NCBI GenBank assembly: GCA_032718475.1
Contig: JAUCBJ010005041.1
Coordinates: 1-51,145 of the forward strand
DNA: 51,145 bases
Direction: 5' to 3'
From: Nemertoderma westbladi
Taxonomy: Eukaryota; Xenacoelomorpha; Nemertodermatida; Nemertodermatidae
The notes beneath the pieces are model-generated. The model saw only the letters and a program-made list of their open reading frames with translations, did not search any database and had not been told where the DNA came from. The translations under genes were made by a program, and so were the position numbers. Position 1 is the first letter of the stretch. Each line of letters starts with the position of its first letter. Below are positions 34,401-45,464 of this stretch, piece by piece.

Positions 34401-37400
34401 GACTGCTCTCTCAACTGGTTGACTATCCCTGTATGGGTTCCCGACTGCTCTTTCAACTGGTTGACTATCCCTGTATGGGTACCTGACTGTCCTCTCAACT
34501 AGTTGACTATCCGTGTATGGTTACCCGACTGCTCTATCAACTGGTTCACTATCCCTATATGGGTACCTGACTGCTCTCTCAACTGGTTGACTATCCCTGT
34601 ATGGGTACCTGACTGTCCTCTCAACTGGTTGACTATCCATGTATGGGTGCCTGACTGCTCTCTCAACTAGTTGACTATCCCTGTATGGGTTCCCGACTGC
34701 TCTTTCAACTGGTTGACTATCCCTGTATGGGTACCTGACTGTCCTCTCAACTGGTTGACTATCCATGTATGGGTACCCGACTGCTCTCTCAACTGGTTGA
34801 CTATCCGTGTATGGGTTCCCGACTGCTCTCTCAACTAGTTGACTATCCCTGTATGGGTACCCGACTGCTCTATCAACTGGTTGACTATCCCTGTATTGGT
34901 ACCCGACTGCTCTCTCAACTGGTTGACTATCCGTGTATGGGTTCCCGACTGCTCTCTCAACTAGTTGACTATCCCTGTATTGGTACCCGACTGCTCTCTC
35001 AACTGGTTGACTATCCGTGTATGGGTTCCCGACTGCTCTCTCAACTAGTTGACTATCCCTGTATGGGTACCCGACTGCTCTCTCAACTGGTTGACTATCC
35101 GTGTATGGGTTCCCGACTGCTCTCTCAACTAGTTGACTATCCCTGTATGGGTACCCGACTGCTCTCTCAACTGGTTGACTATCCGTGTATGGGTTCCCGA
35201 CTGCTCTCTCAACTGGTTGACTATCCCTGTATTGGTTCCTGACTGCTCTCTCAACTGGTTGACTATTCCTGTATGGGTACCTGACTGCTCTCTCAACTAG
35301 TTGACTATCCCTGTATTGGTGCTGACTGCTTTCTCAACTGGTTCACTATCCTTGTATGGGTACCTGACTGCTCTCTCAACTAGTTGACTATCCCTGTATG
35401 GGTACCCGACTGCTCTCTCAACTGGTTGACTATTCCTGTATGGGTACCTGACTGCTCTCTCAACTAGTTGACTATCCCTGTATGGGTACCCGACTGCTCT
35501 CTCAACTGGTTCACTATCCCTGTATGGGTACCTGACTGCTCTCTCAACTAGTTGACTATCCGTGTATGGTTACCCGACTGCTCTCTCAACTGGTTGACTA
35601 TCCCTGTATGGGTGCCTGACTGCTCTCTCAACTGGTTGACTATCCCTGTATTGGTTCCTGACTGCTCTCTCAACTAGTTCACTATCCCTATATGGGTACC
35701 CGACTGCTCTCTCAACTAGTTGACTATCCGTGTATGGGTACCCGACTGCTCTCTCAACTAGTTGACTATCCCTGTATTGGTTCCTGACTGCTCTCTCAAC
35801 TAGTAGACTATCCCTGTATGGGTACCTGACTGCTCTCTCAACTGGTTGACTATCCTTGTATGGGTACCTGACTGCTCTCTCAACTAGTTGACTATCCCTG
35901 TATTGGTTCCTGACTGCTCTCTCAACTAGTAGACTATCCCTGTATGGGTACCTGACTGCTCTCTCAACTGGTTGACTATCCCTGTATGGCTACCTGACTG
36001 CTCTCTCAACTAGTTGACTATCCCTGTATTGGTTCCTGACTGCTCTCTCAACTAGTAGACTATCCCTGTATGGGTACCCGACTGCTCTCTCAACTGGTTG
36101 ACTATCCCTGTATGGGTACCTGACTGCTCTCTCAACTGGTTGACTATCCCTGTATTGGTGCTGACTGCTCTCTCAACTGGTTGACTATCCCTGTATTGGT
36201 TCCTGACTGCTCTCTCAACTGGTTCACTATCCCTGTATGGGTACCTGACTGCTCTCTCAACTAGTTGACTATCCGTGTATGGTTACCCGACTGCTCTCTC
36301 AACTGGTTGACTATCCCTGTATGGGTACCTGACTGCTCTCTCAACTAGTTGACTATCCCTGTATTGGTTCCTGACTGCTCTCTCAACTAGTTGACTATCC
36401 CTGTATGGGTACCCGACTGCTCTCTCAACTGGTTGACTATCCCTGTATGGGTACCTGACTGCTCTCTCAACTGGTTGACTATCCCTGTATTGGTGCCTGA
36501 CTGCTCTCTCAACTGGTTGACTATCCCTGTATTGGTTCCTGACTGCTCTCTCAACTGGTTGACTATCCCTGTATGGGTACCTGACTGCTCTCTCAACTAG
36601 TTGACTATCCGTGTATGGTTACCCGACTGCTCTCTCAACTGGTTGACTATCCCTGTATGGGTGCCTGACTGCTCTCTCAACTGGTTGACTATCCGTGTAT
36701 GGGTACCTGACTGCTCTCTCAACTAGTTGACTATCCGTGTATGGTTACCCGACTGCTCTCTCAACTGGTTGACTATCCCTGTATGGGTTCCCGACTGCTC
36801 TCTCAACTGGTTGACTATCCCTGTATGGGTACCTGACTGCTCTCTCAACTAGTTGACTATCCCTGTATGGGTACCCGACTGCTCTCTCAACTGGTTGACT
36901 ATCCCTGTATGGGTACCCGACTGCTCTCTCAACTGGTTGACTATCCGTGTATGGGTACCTGACTGCTCTCTCAACTAGTTGACTAATCCATGTATGGATT
37001 CCTGACTGCTCTCTCAACTGGTTGACTATCCGTGTATGGGTACCTGACTGCTCTCTCAACTGGTTGACTATCCCTGTATGGGTACCTGACTGCTCTCTCA
37101 ACTGGTTGACTATCCCTGTATGGGTACCTGACTGCTCTCTCAACTAGTTGACTATCCCTGTATGGGTACCCGACTGCTCTCTCAACTGGTTGACTATCCC
37201 TGTATGGGTACCCGACTGCTCTCTCAACTGGTTGACTATCCGTGTATGGGTACCTGACTGCTCTCTCAACTAGTTGACTAATCCATGTATGGATTCCTGA
37301 CTGCTCTCTCAACTGGTTGACTATCCGTGTATGGGTACCTGACTGCTCTCTCAACTAGTTGACTATCCCTGTATGGGTACCTGACTGCTCTCTCAACTAG

Positions 37401-38789
37401 TTGACTATCCCTGTATGGGTACCCGACTGCTCTCTCAACTAGTTGACTATCCGTGTATGGTTACCCGACTGCTCTCTCAACTGGTTGACTATCCCTGTAT
37501 GGGTGCCTGACTGCTCTCTCAACTAGTTGACTATCCCTGTATGGGTACCCGACTGCTCTCTCAACTAGTTGACTATCCGTGTATGGTTACCCGACTGCTA
37601 TCTCAACTGGTTGACTATCCCTGTATGGGTTCCCGACTGCTCTCTCAACTGGTTGACTATCCCTGTATGGGTTCCCGACTGCTCTCTCAACTGGTTGACT
37701 ATCCATGTATTGGTACCCGACTGCTATCTCAACTGGTTGACTATCCCTGTATGGGTTCCCGACTGCTCTCTCAACTGGTTGACTATCCCTGTATGGGTAC
37801 CTGACTGCTCTCTCAACTAGTTGACTATCCCTGTATGGGTACCCGACTGCTCTATCAACTGGTTGACTATCCCTGTATGGGTACCCGACTGCTCTCTCAA
37901 CTGGTTGACTATCCGTGTATGGTTACCTGACTGCTCTCTCAACTAGTTGACTAATCCATGTATGGATTCCTGACTGCTCTATCAACTAGTTGACTATCCC
38001 TGTATGGGTTCCCGACTGCTCTCTCAACTGGTTGACTATCCCTGTATGGGTACCCGACTGCTCTCTCAACTGGTTGACTATCCCTGTATGGGTTCCCGAC
38101 TGCTCTCTCAACTGGTTGACTATCCCTGTATGGCTACCTGACTGCTCTCTCAACTAGTTGACTAATCCATGTATGGATTCCTGACTGCTCTATCAACTAG
38201 TTGACTATCCCTGTATGGGTTCCCGACTGCTCTCTCAACTGGTTGACTATCCCTGTATGGGTACCCGACTGCTCTCTCAACTGGTTGACTATCCGTGTAT
38301 GGGTACCTGACTGCTCTCTCAACTAGTTGACTAATCCATGTATGGATTCCTGACTGTACTCTCAACTGGTTGACTATCCTTGTATGGGTGGGTACCTGAC
38401 TGCTCTCTCAACTGGTTGACTATCCGTGTATGGGTACCTGACTGCTCTCTCAACTAGTTGACTATCCCTGTATGGGTACCTGACTGCTCTCTCAACTAGT
38501 TGACTATCCCTGTATGGGTACCCGACTGCTCTATCAACTGGTTGACTATCCCTGTATGGGTACCTGACTGCTCTCTCAACTGGTTGACTATCCCTGTATT
38601 GGTGCCTGACTGCTCTCTCAACTAGTTGACTATCCCTGTATGGGTACCCGACTGCTCTCTCAACTGGTTGACTATCCCTGTATGGGTGGGTACCTGACTG
38701 CTCTCTCAACTAGTTGACTATCCGTGTATGGTTACCCGACTGCTCTCTCGACAGGTTGACTATCCCTGTATGGTGCATGCCTGCTCTCT
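31412..38789. repeat. 42-bp minisatellite array, right part
   Basis: The same unit and orientation as the left part, about 175 units. Local subfamilies include GCTCTTTCAACTGG units with GGTTCCC (31.8-34.7 kb), an alternating GGGTACC/GGGTTCC pattern (34.77-35.24 kb), TGACTAATCCATG units (37-38.4 kb) and 46-bp units with an inserted GGGT (GTATGGGTGGGTACC, about 33.05, 33.22 and 38.39 kb). The final unit decays at GTATGGTGCATGC. Confidence 0.98.
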
Positions 38790-38854
38790 AATGCTATAAT
38801 GTTGAGGTTTATAAGAAAAAATTATAATAATTTTATCGAAATATCATGCATTAC

Positions 38855-38982
38855 CTGACAGCCTAGAGCGGCGATGGTTATCTTCTGGTTTGAATACATC
38901 GTCATCACTATCGGCAACTCCCCCGCGTGGAAACGGGCTGCAACGCCCTCCACTTTCGCTATCTGACGGATAACTCAACAAC
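38855..38982 (-). CDS. Downstream coding exon of the minus-strand gene
   Basis: A 128-nt open stretch between a minus-strand acceptor (TTCATTAG before 38982) and donor (CAG then GTAATG after 38855). It starts one base into a codon and reads LLSYPSDSESGGRC, then SPFPRGGVADSDDDV, then FKPEDNHRRSRLS, ending one base into the next codon. It is distinctly more GC-rich than its AT-rich flanks, and its Ser/Asp/Arg-rich disordered style matches the large exon at 40.7-42.7 kb. The donor inside that exon (AAG then GTTAGC, after 40699) leaves AG, which this exon completes to AGG, so the frame is preserved. The intron between (38983-40698) holds two MITEs. The next intron would run into the 42-bp array. 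Exon status is inferred from splice signals and frame only. Confidence 0.55.
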
Positions 38983-38989
38983 CTAATGA

Positions 38990-39030
38990 ATATATAGATT
39001 TGGGGATATATTGGGACCGTATGAGGTATA
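38990..39030. other. Short AT-rich spacer with left target duplication GGTATA
   Basis: GGTATA at 39025-39030 pairs with GGTACA at 39769-39774, the flanks of the next element. Confidence 0.5.
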
Positions 39031-39147
39031 TTCGGTGGCTAATTGCGGCCAATTATTTACATTTTATTATTTACATTAATTATTAAATACATTATTATTA
39101 TATTAAATACATTAAATAATACAAATTATTTACATTATTTACATTTT

Positions 39148-39492
39148 GCCCAGGTGAAAAACCTTTTTCGCCCGGGTGAAAAACATTATCACCCGGGTGA
39201 AAAACATTTATCACACGGGTGAAAAACCTTTTTCTCCCGGGTGAAAAACCTTTTTCGCTCGGGTGAAAAACATTATCACCCGGGTGAAAAACATTTATCA
39301 CACGGGTGAAAAAACTTTTTCGCCCGGGTGAAAACCTTTTTCACCCGGGTGAAAAACATTTATCACACGGGTGAAAAATATTTTTCACCCGGGTGAAAAA
39401 CAGTTATCACCTGGGTGAAAAACAATTATCACCCGGGTGAAAAACATTTATCACACGGGTAAAAAATATTTATCACCCGGGTGAAAAACATG
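39148..39492. repeat. Approx. 22-bp palindromic minisatellite inside the MITE
   Basis: About 15 units, each built on CACCCGGGTG or a near variant (CACACGGGTG, CTCCCGGGTG), followed by AAAAAC and a short T-rich spacer. The same CACCCGGG core occurs once on each side of the hairpin of the small 7915 copy. Two further units lie near 39689-39730. Confidence 0.9.
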
Positions 39493-39566
39493 TGTCAGAA
39501 CTCTGAACACATGCAGTTTGTTTCCTTAAAAATAATATCTAAAGCTCATTTTAATCAAGATTTACT

Positions 39567-39663
39567 CTTGGCGAATTAATATCTCGACCAATGTTAATAA
39601 TCTATTAAGGGAAAGGATCAGGTTACAGTGGCGTGTTATTCTAACCAAAACAATAAACGAAAG
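39567..39663. repeat. Dispersed repeat, second copy
   Basis: The counterpart of 8864-8962, in the same relative orientation in the window, with scattered substitutions and small indels. Confidence 0.75.
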
Positions 39664-39838
39664 TCAATATTTTAACATTTAAATATTTATCACCCGGGTG
39701 ATAAATGTTTTTCACGCGGGTGAAAAACATTAAAAAATATAAATAATTGGCCGCAATCAGCCACCGTAGGTACAACATGTATGATAAATCTGGTTTGGAA
39801 AAAAGAATGGAAACACTAGGCTGTTAATTGTTCTTATA

Positions 39839-40206
39839 AGGCCCGGGTCACACATACGCTTTCAACATTTAACTAAAATATTGAAGATTGAATCAGTGTA
39901 GCTTGTGTGGAGACTTTCACAAGATTAATAGGTCAACTTTCAAAATGCACGAGTCTTACCTTCTTATTTGAAGTTGAAAGCTGGCAGTTCCAGCATATCA
40001 ACCAATCAGGGGGAGGGGCGTACCCCAGGGGGGTAACAACTACTGTAATTACTTGCCGAATAATTATTGTGCAATCCTTCCTTTTATAGCTTTTCTTTTC
40101 CAATAATTAGCCAATGCTTTTTATGAGCAAAAAGTTGAATGTATCTTGGGTTAACCGAGATGTAGATAATTGAATGAAAGGGAATGCCTATATATGACCC
40201 AGGCCT
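39839..40206. mobile_element. Probable 368-bp MITE (AGGCCYGGGTCA ends)
   Basis: The left end AGGCCCGGGTCACACATA is matched by the inverse of the right end, AGGCCTGGGTCATATATA. No clear target duplication was found. It lies in the same intron as the preceding MITE. Confidence 0.5.
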
Positions 40207-40658
40207 AATAAAACGATAATGATACTAACATGAATGGTGCCCCTATAAATTTATAGCTTTTACTGGTCCGCACAGTATGCATGGTGTAGAATTGGAGAAG
40301 CCCTGCCATCAGAACCCACAGTAAATCCACAAAAGATACATTTTTTAGTTGTTATTTTTATTTTTTTTTAATTTTTTAAAAATTTGGAGTTAATCAAAAT
40401 GTGTTTGCTAACTAAATCACAATCATTCCAAATTAAAAATCAAGTGAAATTGGCAGGTTAAAGACTTGTAGGGCCTTTCTAACCAAATTATTTTCGCCAA
40501 TAAATAAATTCAAGAACCTAGGTTACAGTATCGCCTGCCAAAGATTGACTGTGTCTCAGTGTCTCCGGCCACTTTCTGCAGAGGCTGGAGTTACTGTAAT
40601 TTTCTAATTGTATGGTACCATTTTCCCACACTAGCTACAACATTAGCTGTATTAAATG

Positions 40659-42722
40659 TTATTCATAGATATTATTTGAGTTCAAGGGGCTAGCTAACCT
40701 TGTTGTTCTTGGCGACGCATAATCAACTGATTGATCGCTATGGTAACCAGGATGTCGTTGACGTCTGTTGCGATGTTGCTGAAGGTAACGGTGATCTATG
40801 TAGGCGGCGTTGGGCGGGTAGAACTGGGGAGGAGGGGGGTAGAAACCGGTAGGCCAACCGGAGGACGGCATCGCGACATACGGGGAGCCAGGGTGTGGGG
40901 GGTGGTAGATGGGGGCGGAACCTGGGGGTGGAGGGTGGTAGGGGGAGGTGGGACCTGGGGGTGGAGGGTGGTAGGGGGAGGTGGAACCTGGGGGTGCAGG
41001 GTAAGGGGATCCCGGTGGTAGATGGTATGGAAACCATGGAGACGGAGGGTACATCATTGGGCGTGGATATTGACGCTCGTCCAAAGGATGAGGGGCAGGT
41101 TTATTATAACTCGATTTGTCGCCATCCCACTCGGCACTCGGCGGTTTATCGGCTTCCCATCTGGAGTTGAGGGATTCCCTCGGGTCATCCATAGGAGGGT
41201 GCTCCACTGGGTGGAACCAGGGGTCACCGACATCAATTGCCGGTTGACTCCGTTGTCCATCTTCAGTTGGGGTGGCGGGGGAAAGTTTCTGGCGAGGGGT
41301 GGAGGGTGAGATGTGACGCGGGTTCGCGGGAAGTCGGGGTAATTGAGTTGAGTAGGTAGGTGGGTGGGTTGGAATTGGGTTATTGTTCGCCGTTGGGGGT
41401 TCATCCGCCAACGGTAAATAATCACCGGATGATATTGGATTCACCTCCACTTCCGGAGTTTTATCATCGTTTGCGTTTTCGTCTGTAATAACTTTCATAC
41501 TGTTAGTTTTACCACGACGTACATCGTCAACTTCATTCTCTCTCAAATTATTTTCTACTTTTGGCGGTACGATTATTACTTCAGCATTTACATGGGGACC
41601 ATCGTCTTTAGCTGTATGTCTCAATTCATTCACTTTATCTTCACCTTCTTTTTTCTCATCAGGTACGACCTCCTTTTTCCTGCCAAATAATGGCGTACTA
41701 AAAAAAACCCCAATTTTACTCCCCATGCTTTCATCAGTTTTATCTTCGTCGCTTGGTTTGTTTTTATCGTAAATTTTATCCTCAACACCAGAATTAATTT
41801 CCTCAACGTTCTCATTAGCTGGAGGCCCAGATTTCTTCCTTCCAAAAAACCCTCCAATTTTATTCCCGATTGTTTCTTTAGGTTTTTCTTTAGTTTTGGT
41901 TTCGTCATTAACTTTTTCAGGTTCATCTTCGTATCTTTTCTTCATTTTATCATCAACCTTCTGATTGTCATCAATATTGATTTTTTCTTCCATCTTGTCA
42001 ATCGTACTGTCAGGAGCTATATGTCCTTCCACATCTTGTATTATTTCATTATTCCTTTTAACGTCATCAACTTTAGTCTCATTAATAGGCTTCACTATTT
42101 CTTTAGCTCCATCAATTTTAGGTTCGTCAGCCGGTTTCAATTTTTCCTCTATTTTTTCACTAGGTGGCGTGGCCGATTTCTTAAACGGAGACTTAAAGAA
42201 ACCACCTATTTTATCACCGATTGTCTCTTCCTTTTCCTTCTCGCCATCATCTTTATCAGGAAGTTTCTCAATGCCAGGTTCAACGGATTTCTTTCTACCA
42301 AATAAGGGTGTGTTGAGAAACTCACCAACTTTATCCCCTATTTTATCTAGCGCACCGTCTTTCTTGTCATCGTCTTTACCTGGACTCTCCATTGCTTTCT
42401 CCGATTCATCGCGTACTTGTTGATTCTTAGAAGGTTCTGGAACATCAGATCTCTTGCGTTGCTGTTTCGCGAGTTTATTTTTCTCGCCCCGTTGTTTCTC
42501 TGCCTCCGCAACTTGTTCAGCGTAGATTCTCGCGATCCGTTCGTTGTCGTCTTCGGTTTCACGCTGATTACGATGTTGCTCTTTGATATCGTCGAGTTTT
42601 GGTTTCGGTTCAGCGACGTGAGGAATATCCTCGAAATCTTCCGACGGGTAGACAACCTGAGACAGACGACGACCGCCACTAACTGGGTTCGGTTGGGATG
42701 TTCCACTGGGCCGTCGAGTCAT
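40659..42722 (-). CDS. Uncharacterised disordered protein with four IGxKIGxFF repeats and Pro-rich C-terminus
   Basis: 687 codons. The ATG is in an excellent context (GGCACCATGA), with an in-frame TAA 21 bases upstream. Residues 53-92 are a charged, probably helical or coiled segment. Four amphipathic repeats follow: DKIGDKVGEFLNTPLFGRKK (126-145), IGDKIGGFFKSPFKK (168-182), IGNKIGGFFGRKK (285-297) and MGSKIGVFFSTPLFGRKK (333-350). They are separated by Lys/Glu/Asp-rich linkers. Residues about 550-640 are Pro/Tyr/Gly-rich with repeated SPYHPPPPG. No signal peptide, membrane span or enzyme motif is seen; I do not recognise the family. The repeats could bind membranes or a partner as short amphipathic helices (inference). 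The frame reaches a TAA at 40659, but an internal donor after R675 (exon end 40699) allows in-frame splicing to 38982. ACTATAG at about 42760 could be the acceptor of this exon's 5'UTR. Confidence 0.75.
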   Translation of the reverse strand: MTRRPSGTSQPNPVSGGRRLSQVVYPSEDFEDIPHVAEPKPKLDDIKEQHRNQRETEDDNERIARIYAEQVAEAEKQRGEKNKLAKQQRKRSDVPEPSKNQQVRDESEKAMESPGKDDDKKDGALDKIGDKVGEFLNTPLFGRKKSVEPGIEKLPDKDDGEKEKEETIGDKIGGFFKSPFKKSATPPSEKIEEKLKPADEPKIDGAKEIVKPINETKVDDVKRNNEIIQDVEGHIAPDSTIDKMEEKINIDDNQKVDDKMKKRYEDEPEKVNDETKTKEKPKETIGNKIGGFFGRKKSGPPANENVEEINSGVEDKIYDKNKPSDEDKTDESMGSKIGVFFSTPLFGRKKEVVPDEKKEGEDKVNELRHTAKDDGPHVNAEVIIVPPKVENNLRENEVDDVRRGKTNSMKVITDENANDDKTPEVEVNPISSGDYLPLADEPPTANNNPIPTHPPTYSTQLPRLPANPRHISPSTPRQKLSPATPTEDGQRSQPAIDVGDPWFHPVEHPPMDDPRESLNSRWEADKPPSAEWDGDKSSYNKPAPHPLDERQYPRPMMYPPSPWFPYHLPPGSPYPAPPGSTSPYHPPPPGPTSPYHPPPPGSAPIYHPPHPGSPYVAMPSSGWPTGFYPPPPQFYPPNAAYIDHRYLQQHRNRRQRHPGYHSDQSVDYASPRTTRLASPLNSNNIYE

Positions 42723-44670
42723 GGTGCCCGGTTGGGCATCACATTATGGGCGATTCAGTTTACTATAGTTTCAGAAAATGAAGGCAGAGTAAGAATTTTA
42801 CTCACAACAAATGATTTAAACTATTTTCTAAATTGTTTAATTGTAGGTCCAGAACAGCTGTCCGTAATTTTTAATTCATAATTCCATCGTTTCAAAAATG
42901 ACAAAAACACAGAGTCCATTGACGAACCCTAAATATTCGTACAGCAGAAATAATATACATAATGTAAGAAATTAATTAAAAGGTATTATACTGTATTTAC
43001 TTTACTTAACTTCCTGGACGTGGACACTGACACACCCCCCTCCCTACGCCATTTTTTTATACAAATATTGATGAGATCAAATAAATTTTGAAACAAAATA
43101 GTTTGATATCCCTAATTTATTCGTGTAGTGAGAAAAATGTATAATCCACAATATTTCACATTTATTAAAAAATCACAACTTATTCATCATTCTAATGAAT
43201 ATTTATTAGTAATGAGTATTTATTATTTATTTCCAAGTAAATTCAACCAGCTTTGTATTGGAATATACAAACGAAGAAAAGCGAAAAGATCAGAGCAACA
43301 ACTGCTGCTATATTGAAAATTTCGAGAGGTTCGATAAGTCGAGAGTTTAAAATATTTATGTTTGAAATTTCATGCGATTTCATCAAATAGTGTAGTGTAT
43401 ATGTAATTAGCAATAGAACATTAATTTAACTTGTAATTGTCTGTCTATTTTATGTAATTAGTTCTGGCACCTGAATTTTTACCAATGTCGGCTTGTCCGA
43501 ATTAAATTACAAATAATAATAATAATGGGAAATTAAATATTAACTGTAAATGAATTATTGCGGAATTGTAATGTAATATTGACGCTGCATGGTGTATCTT
43601 TAGGCCTATGAAACAGCTGCCTGATTACTGTAAGTTCGATGAGCTAGCTGGATGGAATGAGTACTCACTCATTAGACTTGTAAGCGCGCACACTGTTGGC
43701 GTAACACAATGGTGTGTTTATGGCGGAAAGTTGGGGTGATTGGTTATGCAGGTCTCCTGACGCATGAAGTATTAGCATGCAAAGATTGCTCATTATATAT
43801 TTGACGGACATGCAAAGCAATAATACAGTACTGCAGCACCGGTAGCAGCATTAATTTATACATAGGCACTTCCTCGTACTGTAATTTGTTTTATAAATAG
43901 CTAGAAAAGGCTTGGGCTAAATTTTTTTATATAAATTATTTAAAAATTGATGGCAGAAAATAATTGAAATAAAATGGATCGGATTGTAACTAAAAAACAA
44001 TTGGATGGCGTTCTCATTACTTTATGAAGTGGCTACTTTAGTGTGAAGCGAATGTGAGGCGGGCTTTATTTAGTTCTATAGATATGTTCATGTAATGTAC
44101 TGTACATACTAATTTCAGGCTCATCCTACTGTAAACATAGTGCAATGACATGCGTTTTGCATATTTATAGATGCATACCGCATGCAAGATAGCCTTAGTT
44201 TAAGGATCTTGCATAAATAATTCATATCTTGGTTGGCAGACAGGGTCCTCACAATTCTTATCATCATGACTGCATGTACTGTACGTAGAGTTTGGTGATG
44301 GTGAAAGTGGATTTGCACATGTTCAGCTCAGCTGCATACAGCACAGCAAAAAACCATATTGACGTCCCTGATATTAACTAAAAATAATTTTAATACTCCA
44401 GCATTGAACATGGAGTATGTACGTGTAACAGGTTGACACTTATTCAAAAATAAATTATTATTTAACTTCAAAAGCCGTTCAAGTTATCTGTGAAAGTGAA
44501 ACAATAAACACCGTAGACAACAACGCGAAGCCCCCACACACTAACTAGGTCGAATTTTATCACTATCCAACCCTATTCTTTACTCCCCGAATGCCAGGTT
44601 CCCCATCATACAGCTGGGTGGGCGGGCTGAAGCTAGTAGTTCCTTAGATTTAACAGCTTAACGAAAACGG
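42723..44670. other. Upstream region of the minus-strand gene, no second gene seen
   Basis: AT-rich sequence holding the presumed 5'UTR/promoter side of the gene. Short open frames (43128-43316 plus, 44121-44318 minus) lack recognisable features. Confidence 0.4.
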
Positions 44671-44757
44671 GGCTGTTCCTTTCAGGGGCTCGAACTCACT
44701 ACCTTCCGCTTTGATGATCGACGCTCTAACCTCATGTACCATCTAAACGCCGTATGC
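44671..44757 (-). repeat. tRNA-derived SINE head or tRNA pseudogene
   Basis: The minus strand shows an A-box-like TGGTACATGAGGTTAGAGCG (44723-44742) and a B-box GAGTTCGAGCC (44688-44698) with tRNA-like spacing. The anticodon and acceptor stems do not fold properly. The sequence differs from the 7.7-kb copy, so the two are separate families or old copies. Confidence 0.6.
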
Positions 44758-45322
44758 AGAGGTATATTTCTTCGAAATAAATAAGAAATTATTCAAAATA
44801 AAGTAATAAATTATAATAATTGACGTAAATAGTTATTACTTATTGTTTCCGTTTCGTTGAATATAATAAAACTATAAGTACAGTTGTGATGGAGTAATTA
44901 AAAAAAACGAATTACAATTCTACAATTTATTGTCATCTTACATGTAAAATAATTATTAGTTAACTCAGCAAGAGGATTATAAAGTTGTAGATAAATTGTA
45001 AATGATTTGAATTGGAATTTAAATCTCGCAACTTCCCGGAATTACAATGGGCTAACTGGTAGATTCCTACTGTAGTACGCATAGAACGCGCTTATCATCG
45101 GACGCATGGGATTGGTCAGGCTGCGTTAATTCCAACAATTCAAGCTGTCCGCACGTCAATATAATAGGAGGCCAATGCCTTGGTGGAGGCTATACCGGCT
45201 GTTACCATGGCTGACTAATAGTCAGAGATACATTCCCACCCAGGACCTGTTAGTACCCAATGCTGTTCCCAGCATAATTATTGCATTTATAATACAAACC
45301 TTCCAACAAATTCCCTTTCCAG
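44758..45322. other. AT-rich sequence, then a plus-strand frame of uncertain status
   Basis: A 70-codon frame opens at 45175 (MPWWRLYRLLPW) and runs through 45387. It has a hydrophobic middle but no recognisable family, and its last third coincides with the candidate exon below. Confidence 0.3.
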
Positions 45323-45379
45323 ATCCAAAAGTTATTACTGATCAGTTACGCTGTAACCAAGTCCTGCTAAACAGTTTTA
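45323..45379 (+). CDS. Candidate 57-nt exon (weak to moderate)
   Basis: A strong acceptor, TTCCCTTTCCAG, precedes 45323 and a consensus donor, GTAAGTAG, follows 45379. Only one phase is open, reading PKVITDQLRCNQVLLNSF. No partner exon was found, and the donor faces directly into the 31/34-bp array. Confidence 0.3.
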
Positions 45380-45464
45380 GTAAGTAGTGACATTTGCAGA
45401 GAACAGTAGCCTATATTCTATAGATCAGATAATAATTCCAAACTAGTTTGCAACCTTGATATAC

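Larger units (their letters stand above)
39031..39768. mobile_element. 738-bp MITE of the CGGTGGCT family with expanded internal minisatellite
   Basis: The ends match the 84-bp MITE at 7915: TTCGGTGGCTAATTGCGGCC on the left, and TACGGTGGCTGATTGCGGCC as the inverse of the right end. Both are followed by AATTATTTA. The flanking hexamers GGTATA/GGTACA differ at one base, an aged 6-bp duplication. There is no transposase frame. The interior is a palindromic minisatellite plus an inserted dispersed repeat (39567-39663). Confidence 0.85.

Noticed and set aside
15451-38789. CRISPR array
   Set aside because: Units are contiguous with no unique spacers, and the window is eukaryotic.
40731-41309. Plus-strand Gly/Arg-rich frames
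   Set aside because: Antisense of the proline-rich segment of the minus-strand gene.
44671-44757. Functional tRNA gene
   Set aside because: Same reason: box spacing is tRNA-like but stems fail to form.
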